Shown here: positions 1-6,922 of the stretch, piece after piece
Position numbering within the stretch: the first letter of the stretch is position 1
Layout of the letters: every line of letters begins with the position of its first letter
Assembly: GCA_030631915.1 (NCBI GenBank)
Contig: DAOVKF010000006.1
Span: forward strand, 1 to 22,889
Reading direction: 5' to 3'
DNA length: 22,889 nucleotides
DNA from: Candidatus Omnitrophota bacterium
GTDB lineage: Bacteria > Omnitrophota > Gorgyraeia > Tantalellales > Tantalellaceae
The notes under the pieces: generated by a model
The model's input: the letters and a program-made list of their open reading frames with translations, nothing else
Databases searched by the model: none
Told to the model about the DNA's origin: nothing
Translations under genes and position numbers: made by a program

Positions 1-22
1 ATAGCTTCGCTGCGCAGGCGGA

Positions 23-1465
23 ATGATGGCGGAAGATAGGGTGGACATATATTCCAGGATAAAAGAGCTACCCGATTCGCCGGGGGTCTACATGTTCCTG
101 GACGCGCGCGCAGGGATCATATACATAGGCAAGGCCCGGAGGCTCAGGCGCCGCGTGGCGTCTTATTTCCGGGCAGGCCGCGGCCGCGGCAGCCGCATGG
201 AGCTTCTGGTAAGCGAGGCGCGTGACGTCAGGATCATCCGCACTTCTTCCGAAGCCGAGGCCCTGATATACGAGGCGGGCCTTATAAAGCATCACAGGCC
301 CAGGTTTAACGTGGAGCTGAAAGACGATAAATCCTACCCGTTCCTGAAACTGACCGTGAACGAGGAATATCCCAGATTTTTTGTGACCCGGAAAAAGCTC
401 AGTGACGGCGCCTTATATTACGGGCCGTACGTCAATGTGGGGCTTCTCAAGGAAGCCGTGTCTTTCATGAAAAGGGTTTTCCCTCTCAGGAGTTGCCGCC
501 GGCTGCGGAAAAAGGTCTGTCTGGAGTTTCATATCGGCCAGTGCGCCGGCCCCTGTGAGGGCAGGGTCTCTTCCGGGGATTACCGGAAGATCGTGGGCCA
601 GCTCAGGGCGTTCCTGGAAGGAAGGAGGGCAGACCTTATAGGGTCCATAGAAAAGGACATGAAGAGGTCCGCGCGCAAAAAGGAGTATGAAAGAGCCCTG
701 AGCGCGAAGAAGCGGATAGAAGCGCTTACGGCTGTCCAGCAGCTGCATGACAGGTCGCGGCATCCCATGTACGGTGAGCTCGAGGAACTGCAGAACGCGC
801 TCGGCCTCCCGGACCCGCCTGTGACCATAGAGTGTTTTGATATCTCAAATATCGGCGGCAGGCAGGCGGTGGGCGCGATGGTGCGGTTCGTGGACGGCAG
901 GCCGCAAAAAGCCGGTTACCGGAAATTCCGCATCAGGGGAGTTTACGGGATCGACGACTATTCCATGATACGGGAGGTCGTGCGCAGGAGATATTCGCGC
1001 CTTTTAAAAGAGGGAAAGGAACTGCCCGGTCTTGTGCTTATCGACGGCGGCAGGGGGCATCTTTTTTCGGCAAAAAAGGAACTCGGTCTTTTAGGGCTGG
1101 GCAGTGTCCCTGTTGCCGGTATCGCGAAGGAATTCAACCATCTTTACACGGAAGCGAGAAAATTGCCGATAAGGCTTTCTCCGGGTTCCAGGCTTCTTCT
1201 GCTTATCCAGCGGGTCAGGGACGAGGCGCACCGGTTCGCCATAACCTACCACCGGAAACTGAGAAAAGCCGGGGCTTTTGAGACCGGGCTGAAGCATATA
1301 AAGGGTGTCGGTCCGGTCAGGGAACAAAAACTTCTGGACAAATTCGGCAGCCCGGACAATGTTGGAAAAGCCTCTTTCAGGGAATTGCGGGACGCCGGCA
1401 TGGACGCGTCGACCGCGCGCGCTATTACGCGCTGGGGTCAGACCTCATCAAAGCATGTTAAATGA
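23..1465 (+). CDS. uvrC: UvrC, excinuclease ABC subunit C (short form)
   Basis: UvrC makes the 3' and 5' incisions of nucleotide excision repair in the cytoplasm once UvrAB has marked the damage. The N-terminal GIY-YIG nuclease domain is visible (GVYMF at 21-25, IIYIGKA at 32-38). Four cysteines at 158, 166, 174 and 178 match the Fe-S cluster positions of the family. A UVR motif lies at about 204-240. The RNase H-like nuclease core carries D273 (ECFDISN), D341 (LIDGG) and H403 (DEAHRFA), and a helix-hairpin-helix region follows at about 424-470. At 480 residues it is roughly 125 shorter than E. coli UvrC, because the segment between the UVR motif and the RNase H core is almost absent. The catalytic residues are kept, so it is probably active. 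The last nine residues or so (GQTSSKHVK) are encoded by a repeat element. The start could be the ATG at 23 or at 26; AGGCGG just upstream fits 26 slightly better. Confidence 0.95.
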   Translation: MMAEDRVDIYSRIKELPDSPGVYMFLDARAGIIYIGKARRLRRRVASYFRAGRGRGSRMELLVSEARDVRIIRTSSEAEALIYEAGLIKHHRPRFNVELKDDKSYPFLKLTVNEEYPRFFVTRKKLSDGALYYGPYVNVGLLKEAVSFMKRVFPLRSCRRLRKKVCLEFHIGQCAGPCEGRVSSGDYRKIVGQLRAFLEGRRADLIGSIEKDMKRSARKKEYERALSAKKRIEALTAVQQLHDRSRHPMYGELEELQNALGLPDPPVTIECFDISNIGGRQAVGAMVRFVDGRPQKAGYRKFRIRGVYGIDDYSMIREVVRRRYSRLLKEGKELPGLVLIDGGRGHLFSAKKELGLLGLGSVPVAGIAKEFNHLYTEARKLPIRLSPGSRLLLLIQRVRDEAHRFAITYHRKLRKAGAFETGLKHIKGVGPVREQKLLDKFGSPDNVGKASFRELRDAGMDASTARAITRWGQTSSKHVK

Positions 1466-1487
1466 GCTGTGATGAGGTCTGACCCCA
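1433..1487. repeat. 18-bp inverted repeat across the uvrC stop codon
   Basis: Perfect 18-bp arms lie at 1433-1450 and 1470-1487, with core GGGGTCAGACCTCATC on the left and its complement on the right. They are separated by a 19-base loop that contains the uvrC TGA (1463-1465). The right arm is part of a longer unit repeated near 2586. The hairpin is strong but has no T-run after it, so a typical intrinsic terminator is not supported. It resembles REP-type palindromic elements in form, but no mobilising transposase is present here. Confidence 0.85.
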
Positions 1488-1500
1488 TGCTTTGCTTGAC
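1461..1500 (+). repeat. Direct repeat, copy 1 (upstream of MNT/HEPN cassette)
   Basis: Positions 1461-1493 are identical over 33 nt to 2586-2618. Similarity continues through CTTGAC after a single-base indel (GCTTGAC here, CTTGAC in copy 2). The copies are 1125 bases apart and bracket the MNT/HEPN pair. The end of this copy supplies most of the cassette's -35 box. Confidence 0.9.
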
Positions 1501-1524
1501 AAGCCTTAGATAATCGTATATTAT
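1496..1524 (+). promoter_or_regulatory. Predicted sigma70 promoter of the MNT/HEPN cassette
   Basis: TTGACA at 1496-1501 is followed after exactly 17 bases by TATTAT at 1519-1524, five of six matches to the -10 consensus. The predicted transcript start is near 1530, about 40 bases ahead of the MNT start codon. The -35 box begins inside direct-repeat copy 1. Confidence 0.65.
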
Positions 1525-1526
1525 TT

Positions 1527-1540
1527 TAGACGTACATCTA
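1527..1540. promoter_or_regulatory. Near-palindrome at the predicted start site, possible operator
   Basis: TAGACGTACATCTA pairs at six of seven positions with itself. It lies directly after the -10 box, over the predicted transcription start. The first gene downstream has an N-terminal winged helix, so autorepression through this site is plausible. The site is short and the assignment is inference. Confidence 0.35.
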
Positions 1541-1569
1541 TTTTTCTGGACATAACATTGGAGTTTCAT

Positions 1570-2115
1570 ATGACCAGCAGTCTTGTATCCACCAACGCGC
1601 AGAAGGTCCTGGATTTCCTTATTCAGAATCCGGGCAGGCAGTTCCTTGCCAATGAGGTCGAAAAAGCCACCGGAGTCAGCAGGGCGGGGGTCAACTTTGT
1701 CCTTCGAAAGCTTGCGGGAGAAAAACTCGTTCTACGGGAAAAGAAAGCAAAAATATATTTCTATTCTGTCGGTCAGAATAACCCGATCATTAAACAGTTA
1801 AAAGTCCTGGGAACTATTGTATTATTGTATCCCTTGATAAACAAACTGAAAGAACATTCGCAAAAAATAATTCTTTTCGGCAGCTGCGCCAGGGGGGAGA
1901 ACATGGATAGCAGCGATATCGACCTTTTTATCCTCAGCAACAGTTCGATAGCCATAAAAGAAGAGATAGAGAGAAGCAGATTTGAAAAGAAGATCCAGCC
2001 GGTTATTCGCAACTCAACTCAATTTGTTAAAATGGAAAAGGAAAAAACGATATTTTTTGAGGAAATACAATATGGTATAACCCTGTGGGAATATAAAGAT
2101 GAATCCAGAATTTGA
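1570..2115 (+). CDS. Winged-helix/minimal nucleotidyltransferase (MNT) protein, likely antitoxin
   Basis: This 181-residue protein has two parts. Residues 1-65 look like a winged helix-turn-helix (QKVLDFLIQNPG, then EVEKATGVSRAGVNFVLRKLA and a basic wing). Residues 85-160 form a minimal nucleotidyltransferase domain with the signature GS-x10-DxD: G94, S95, D106, D108. In known MNT/HEPN modules the MNT partner neutralises the HEPN toxin by AMPylation or direct binding. The fused DNA-binding domain suggests it may also repress its own promoter. The ATG at 1570 is preferred because GGAG at 1560-1563 sits six bases upstream; a TTG at 1558 would lie on that ribosome site. Its 3' end overlaps the HEPN gene by 17 bases. 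It is visibly AT-richer than its neighbours, which suggests acquisition by transfer. Confidence 0.82.
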   Translation: MTSSLVSTNAQKVLDFLIQNPGRQFLANEVEKATGVSRAGVNFVLRKLAGEKLVLREKKAKIYFYSVGQNNPIIKQLKVLGTIVLLYPLINKLKEHSQKIILFGSCARGENMDSSDIDLFILSNSSIAIKEEIERSRFEKKIQPVIRNSTQFVKMEKEKTIFFEEIQYGITLWEYKDESRI

Positions 2116-2530
2116 AGAATGTTTGAAAAAGAACAAAATAAGGAAGTTCCCGCGGGGTAAGATCCTTGCGTCAAAAGATATCAAGACCGCTCAAGAAGAC
2201 CTTGAAACCGCGGAAGAAAGTTTCAATAACAAAAAATATAAATGGTCCACTATCCAGTCCTATTATTCCATGTTTCATTCTGCCAGAGCCCTTTTGTATG
2301 CAAAGAATTATCGAGAACGAAGCCATTACTGTCTGAATGTCGCTCTTAAAGCGCTTTATGTGGAAAGAAGATTACTTTCGGTCAGCGTAATAGAAGCTCT
2401 TAGTAAAGGCAAGAGGTTGAGAGAGGACGCGGATTATTATGACAGATGGTCGGAAGAAGGCGCTGAATTCGCTGTAAAAGCGGCTAAAAATTTCATCAAA
2501 CAGGCTCAGAAGCTTATCAAAGAAGCGTAA
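2099..2530 (+). CDS. HEPN domain protein, likely toxin of MNT/HEPN pair
   Basis: This 143-residue, mostly helical protein is of the HEPN (PF05168-like) type. Typical stretches are KDIKTAQEDLETAEESF at 26-42 and YYSMFHSARALLYAKNYRERSHYCL at 55-79, then a helical C-terminus. HEPN proteins beside MNT genes are commonly RNases or RNA-binding toxins. The canonical HEPN RNase motif is R-x4-6-H. Here the visible candidate is R72-ERS-H76, with only three residues between, so catalytic activity is uncertain. It overlaps the MNT gene by 17 bases, implying translational coupling, and shares its low GC. HEPN and MNT domains also occur together in non-toxic nucleotide-binding pairs, so the toxin role rests on gene pairing. 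Confidence 0.8.
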   Translation: MNPEFEECLKKNKIRKFPRGKILASKDIKTAQEDLETAEESFNNKKYKWSTIQSYYSMFHSARALLYAKNYRERSHYCLNVALKALYVERRLLSVSVIEALSKGKRLREDADYYDRWSEEGAEFAVKAAKNFIKQAQKLIKEA

Positions 2531-2585
2531 TATTGCTTCGCGTAGCCTGTCTTGGTCTGCCCTCAATTCTGTGTATACTCTTAAG

Positions 2586-2624
2586 AATGAGCTGTGATGA
2601 GGTCTGACCCCATGCTTTCTTGAC
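2586..2624 (+). repeat. Direct repeat, copy 2 (between cassette and prfB)
   Basis: Positions 2586-2618 are a perfect 33-nt match to 1461-1493, and the match resumes through CTTGAC at 2619-2624. It ends immediately before the prfB promoter. The rest of the gap from 2531 to 2585 holds nothing recognisable beyond a weak 5-bp hairpin (GAAGC/GCTTC) around the HEPN stop codon. Confidence 0.9.
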
Positions 2625-2653
2625 TTTACACGGCTGACGAGGGCTGTTATAAT
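2625..2653 (+). promoter_or_regulatory. Predicted extended -10 promoter of prfB-secA-lnt
   Basis: TTTACA at 2625-2630 is followed after 17 bases by a perfect TATAAT at 2648-2653, preceded by TG at 2645-2646 (extended -10). A 6-bp inverted repeat, GAGGGC (2639-2644) and GCCCTC (2654-2659), brackets the -10 box. The predicted start near 2660 leaves a leader of only about 14 bases, which is little more than the AGGAGG ribosome site at 2660-2665. Confidence 0.7.
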
Positions 2654-2673
2654 GCCCTCAGGAGGGATATAAT

Positions 2674-3775
2674 ATGATGGAGGAATTACGTTCAACAATT
2701 ACCAGGCTCGGGGTCAGGTTGGAAGAACTCAGGGGGTATCTTTGACCTGGAAAAGAACGGGGACAGGGTAAAGGAATTAGAAAATGAGCTTAATCAGCCG
2801 GGGATATGGCGGGATCAGGAAAAAGCGAACAGCCTTTCGAACGAACTTCAGGCCTTAAGGTCATTGACCGGGCCGTTTTACGCGATAAAAGAACATTTCG
2901 ACGCTGTCATGGAGCTTGCCGGGATTGTGGAGCCTGAGGACAGTGAATCCATCACCGGCCTGATGAAAGAGGTGGAAGAGCTCGCGGCGCGGATGGACAA
3001 GCTCGAGTTCAAGAGCCTGCTCGGCGAGAGGACCGACAGATGCGGAGCCATACTCAGCATCAATTCCGGAGCCGGCGGCACAGAATCATGCGACTGGGCC
3101 TCCATGCTTTTGAGAATGTATCTCCGCTGGGCCGAGGACCACAAACATTCAGTGGACATCCTTGACCAGCTGGCCGGCGAGGAAGCCGGCATAAAGAACG
3201 TCACGCTGGTCATCCGGGGCAGGTTCGCTTACGGATACCTCAAGTCAGAGACAGGTGTCCACCGTCTTGTGCGCATATCCCCCTTTGACTCGAACAGGAG
3301 GAGGCACACTTCATTCGCGTCCGTGGACGTCATCCCCGAGATAGAAAGCGATATAAAGATAGATATCAATGAATCGGACCTGCGGATCGATACGTACCGC
3401 TCCAGCGGCGCGGGCGGGCAGCACGTGAACGTCACGGATTCAGCCGTGCGGATAACGCATGTACCGACCGGTATTGTGGTGCAATGCCAGAAGGAGCGTT
3501 CTCAGCACAAGAATAAGGCGACCGCGATGAAGGTGTTGAGAGCGAGATTGTATGAATCGGAGAAACGGAAACAAGAACAGAAGACCCTGAAGGCCTATGA
3601 CGGTAAGAAACGCATAGAGTGGGGGAGCCAGATACGTTCTTACGTGCTGCATCCGTATAAGATGGTCAAGGATCACCGGACCGGGGAGCAGACTTCCAGC
3701 GCGGAAAAAGTCCTGGACGGAGATCTGGACAGGTTCCTCGAGGCGTATTTAAAGATGACGGCAGCAAAAAAATAG
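2674..3775 (+). CDS. prfB: Peptide chain release factor 2, by programmed +1 frameshift
   Basis: RF2 recognises UGA and UAA stop codons on the ribosome and triggers peptide release. The gene is split: codons 1-23 run from ATG 2674 to CTT 2740-2742 and hit TGA at 2743-2745. A +1 shift resumes at GAC 2744 and runs to the TAG at 3775, giving 366 residues (E. coli has 365). The codon-recognition tripeptide SPF is at about 202-204 and the catalytic GGQ at about 247-249, both within three residues of the E. coli positions. AGGAGG at 2660-2665 gives a strong ribosome site eight to nine bases from the start. Frameshifting implies autoregulation: low RF2 makes the ribosome pause at the in-frame UGA and shift. 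An unaided frame reading would wrongly begin at the internal ATG 2864. secA follows after 12 bases. Confidence 0.97.
2731..2746 (+). other. Programmed +1 frameshift signal of prfB
   Basis: The sequence AGGGGGTATCTTTGAC contains the three known parts. These are a Shine-Dalgarno-like AGGGGG, the slippery CTT with an in-frame TGA stop, and a C after the stop that weakens termination. Arrangement and spacing match the classical E. coli prfB site. Confidence 0.97.
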
Positions 3776-3787
3776 GGGATGGTTGAG

Positions 3788-6700
3788 ATGTTGGGGCGGT
3801 TGTTGAGGAAAATATTCAGGACGCAGAACGAGCGGGAATTGAATAAGCTCTGGCCTGTTGTCAGTGAAATAAACGGGCTGGAGCAAGAGATCTCCGCGCT
3901 TTCGGACGATGGCCTGAAGGCCAGGGCCGCGGAAGCCCGGGATGCCCTGCGCCTGGCCCGCAAGGAGGCGGAAGAGGAAATAAAAAAGACGCGGGACCTG
4001 ATCGCGTCAGCCACTTCGGAACAGGAGCGCAACCGGTATAAGAAGCAGCTTAAAGGGATAAAGAACCGGATCATGGATGACAGGCTGCCGGAGGTTTTCG
4101 CGATGGTCAGGGAAGCGGCCGCCAGGACTATCGGGCTCAGGCATTTTGACGTCCAGATGCTCGGCGGTATAACGCTGCACCAGGGCAGGATCGCGGAGAT
4201 GATCACGGGTGAGGGGAAAACGCTGGTGGCTACTTTACCTGTTTGTTTGAACGCCTTTACGGGCGAAAGCGTGCATATCGTGACGGTCAATGATTATCTC
4301 GCGAAGAGGGACTCCGAATGGATGGGGCCTGTGTACAGGTTCATGGGCCTGTCCGTAGGCCTGATACAGCATGACATGTCCCCGGAAGAGAAAAAAAGAT
4401 CCTACGGCTGTGACGTGGCGTACGGGACCAACAACGAGTTCGGGTTCGATTACCTGAGGGACAATATGGTCATTGACGGGGACGGCATTGTCCAGAGATA
4501 TCCGAGTTTCGCGATCGTGGACGAAGTTGACAGCATCCTCATTGACGAAGCCAGGACGCCGCTGATCATATCCGGGCCCGTGGATGAACCGAATGAGGCG
4601 TATAACCGGATGCGCCCGCTTATCGAGGAGGTGGTCCGGCAGCAGAGACGCCTTGTGGAGGACCATCTGACCGCCCTGGAAATGGCGCTGCGCGAGAACA
4701 GGGACGAGGAGGCGGGAAACCTTCTTTACCTGGTGCACAAGGCGGATCCCAAAAACAAGAAATTCCTGGATATGGTGCTCAAGGACAGGCGCGTGAAGAC
4801 GCTTGTTGACAGGGCTCAGGCGCTGTTCGAGAGCAAGGCCATGGAAAAGGAGAGGGACAATTTTCTGGAGGACCTTTATTATGTTTTTGACGAGAAGGCA
4901 AGGGAAGCCACTTTCAGCGCCAGGGGCCAGAAGATCATGCACGAGAGGTTCGGCGTGGAGTTCATGCTGGAGGATATAGAAGCCTCCCTGGCGGAGCTGG
5001 CGGAAGAAGACATACCGGACGAGGAAAAGGCGGCGAAAGAAGCCGAACTGGCCGCGGACTATACCGCGCAGCAGAGGAACGTTGAAAGTTTAAAACAGCT
5101 GTTAAAGGCGTATATACTTTTTGAGAAAGACGTCGATTACGTTATCCATGAGAACAAGATAGTGATAGTGGACTCCTTTACCGGCAGGATGATGCCGGGC
5201 AGGCGCTTTTCCGAGGGCATACACGAAGCGATCGAGGCCAAGGAACGCGTGGAGGTGCAGAAAGAGAGCCAGACACTGGCGACAATAACCCTGCAGAACT
5301 ACTTCCGGATGTATGATAAACTGGCCGGGATGACAGGAACGGCAAAGACGGAAGAGACCGAGTTTGAAGGTATATATCTTCTGCCCGTCTTAATGGTCCC
5401 TCCCAACAGGCAGTTGAGCAGGGATAATATGCCCGACAGGATATACAAGACCGAGAAGGAGAAGTTCAACGCCATTGTCGAGAACGTGGCCGAATGGCAT
5501 GAAAAAGGCAGGCCCGTTCTTGTGGGCACGATCTCCATAGAGAGATCCGAACATCTGAGCCGTCTCTTGACGGCGAGAGGGATAAAACACAATGTGTTAA
5601 ACGCCAGGTATCATGAGAAAGAGGCGCATATTATCGCGCAGGCCGGGCGGTATAAGGCCGTCACCATAGCCACGAACATGGCGGGCCGCGGCACCGATAT
5701 CCTGCTCGGCGGGAATCCCGAATACATGGCCAGGGACGCCGTGGATAAGCTGGAGATCGACGATCCCGGGGAGAGGGAGAAAGCCTGCGCCAGGTTTCTG
5801 GAAGAGGCGGAGCAGCAGACCCGGCAGGAGCATGAAAAGGTCGTTGAAGCGGGCGGACTGCATGTAATGGGCACGGAAAGGCACGAATCAAGGAGGATAG
5901 ACAACCAGCTCAGAGGCCGGGCGGGCCGCCAGGGGGACCCCGGCTCAAGCAGGTTCTGCCTTTCGCTTGAAGACGACCTTATGAGGATATTCGGATCGGA
6001 CAGGATCAAGACCATCATGGACAAGCTGGGCATGGAAGAAGGGGAGGTAATAGAAAACCCGCTGGTCACCAGGGCCGTACGCACCGCGCAGAAAAGGGTG
6101 GAAATGCAGAATTTTGAGATAAGAAAACATCTGCTCAAGTATGACGATATAATGAACAGGCAGAGAGAGGTCATATACAGGAGGCGCCGCATGATACTCG
6201 AAGGCGGGAACCTCAAGGAGGAGTTTTTTGAATGCCTGTCAGTGGGCATGGAGTCCCTTCTGGAAAAGTGGGATGAGGACCCGGTCCCGGAAGCGTTCGC
6301 GAAGGAGGCAATGTACCGGTATGTGATCAACGTAAAGCCGGAGCAGCTGGCCGGCAGGCCGGCCGCTGAGATCATGGAACTGGTAATGGCAGCCGCGAGG
6401 AAACATTATTCCATAAGGGAAAAGTTCCTGGGTGAGGAAGATCTGCGGCATCTTGAAAAAATGATAATGCTCTCGCTCATAGATTCCAACTGGAAGGAAT
6501 ACCTGAGGGAGATCGACGACCTGCGTGAAGGCATATCGTGGCGGGCGTATGCCCAGAAGGATCCGTTCGTCGAGTTCCAGCACGAGGCGTTCAGGATGTT
6601 CCATGAGCTCATGACCAGGATAGACCTGCAGACCGCGGAGAGGATAATGAAAATATCGGCCATGGAGGAAAGGCACAAGAAGGCTGTTTTCAAGCCGGCC

Positions 6701-6922
6701 GAAGAGATGTTTGAACACAAGGAATATTCCTCACTCGGCGTACCCTCGTCGGGACAGGACGATTTTTACGGCGCCGGAGACACCGGCCGGCAGGGGGAGG
6801 TCTTCGAACATCCCGCGTCCGCGGAGGCCGGCACGTATAAAAGAAACATTCCGAAAGTCGGACGCAATGACCCCTGCCCGTGCGGCAGCGGGAAAAAATA
6901 CAAGAAGTGCTGCGGCAGATAA
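3788..6922 (+). CDS. secA: Preprotein translocase ATPase SecA (long form)
   Basis: SecA is the cytosolic motor that pushes unfolded preproteins through SecYEG. Counting from ATG 3788 (1044 residues), Walker A GEGKT is at 141-145. The DEVD-x4-DEARTPLIISGP block is at about 245-264, AGMTGTA and NMAGRGTDI follow, and a C-terminal zinc motif CPCGSGKKYKKCC closes the protein. E. coli SecA has 901 residues. The extra length lies in a charged coiled-coil segment at about 50-95 and a long insert at about 265-440, both reminiscent of Bacteroidota-type SecA. The ATG at 3788 is chosen over 3779 because AGGGG at 3774-3778 has proper spacing only to 3788 and gives the usual MLGRLLRKIF start. It is 12 bases behind prfB and shares one base with lnt. 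Confidence 0.97.
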   Translation: MLGRLLRKIFRTQNERELNKLWPVVSEINGLEQEISALSDDGLKARAAEARDALRLARKEAEEEIKKTRDLIASATSEQERNRYKKQLKGIKNRIMDDRLPEVFAMVREAAARTIGLRHFDVQMLGGITLHQGRIAEMITGEGKTLVATLPVCLNAFTGESVHIVTVNDYLAKRDSEWMGPVYRFMGLSVGLIQHDMSPEEKKRSYGCDVAYGTNNEFGFDYLRDNMVIDGDGIVQRYPSFAIVDEVDSILIDEARTPLIISGPVDEPNEAYNRMRPLIEEVVRQQRRLVEDHLTALEMALRENRDEEAGNLLYLVHKADPKNKKFLDMVLKDRRVKTLVDRAQALFESKAMEKERDNFLEDLYYVFDEKAREATFSARGQKIMHERFGVEFMLEDIEASLAELAEEDIPDEEKAAKEAELAADYTAQQRNVESLKQLLKAYILFEKDVDYVIHENKIVIVDSFTGRMMPGRRFSEGIHEAIEAKERVEVQKESQTLATITLQNYFRMYDKLAGMTGTAKTEETEFEGIYLLPVLMVPPNRQLSRDNMPDRIYKTEKEKFNAIVENVAEWHEKGRPVLVGTISIERSEHLSRLLTARGIKHNVLNARYHEKEAHIIAQAGRYKAVTIATNMAGRGTDILLGGNPEYMARDAVDKLEIDDPGEREKACARFLEEAEQQTRQEHEKVVEAGGLHVMGTERHESRRIDNQLRGRAGRQGDPGSSRFCLSLEDDLMRIFGSDRIKTIMDKLGMEEGEVIENPLVTRAVRTAQKRVEMQNFEIRKHLLKYDDIMNRQREVIYRRRRMILEGGNLKEEFFECLSVGMESLLEKWDEDPVPEAFAKEAMYRYVINVKPEQLAGRPAAEIMELVMAAARKHYSIREKFLGEEDLRHLEKMIMLSLIDSNWKEYLREIDDLREGISWRAYAQKDPFVEFQHEAFRMFHELMTRIDLQTAERIMKISAMEERHKKAVFKPAEEMFEHKEYSSLGVPSSGQDDFYGAGDTGRQGEVFEHPASAEAGTYKRNIPKVGRNDPCPCGSGKKYKKCCGR

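Noticed and set aside
1433..1487. Inverted repeat as an intrinsic terminator of uvrC
   Set aside because: The stem is strong but the loop is long and no T-run follows; the repeat identity with 2586-2618 explains it better as a dispersed element.
1558..1569. TTG as start of the MNT gene
   Set aside because: The GGAG ribosome site overlaps this codon, whereas the ATG at 1570 is well spaced from it.
3779..3787. Upstream ATG as SecA start
   Set aside because: The ribosome site AGGGG would directly touch this ATG; the ATG at 3788 has proper spacing and gives the family's usual N-terminus.
5611..6375. Long minus-strand open frame of 254 codons opposite secA
   Set aside because: It is a shadow of secA codon usage: Ser/Pro/Arg-rich, low complexity, no recognisable domain, and fully covered by a well-supported gene.
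6880..6921. Earlier in-frame ATG as start of lnt
   Set aside because: It would lie within the conserved SecA zinc motif and lacks a ribosome site; the ATG in TAATG at 6922 gives a normal Lnt N-terminus.
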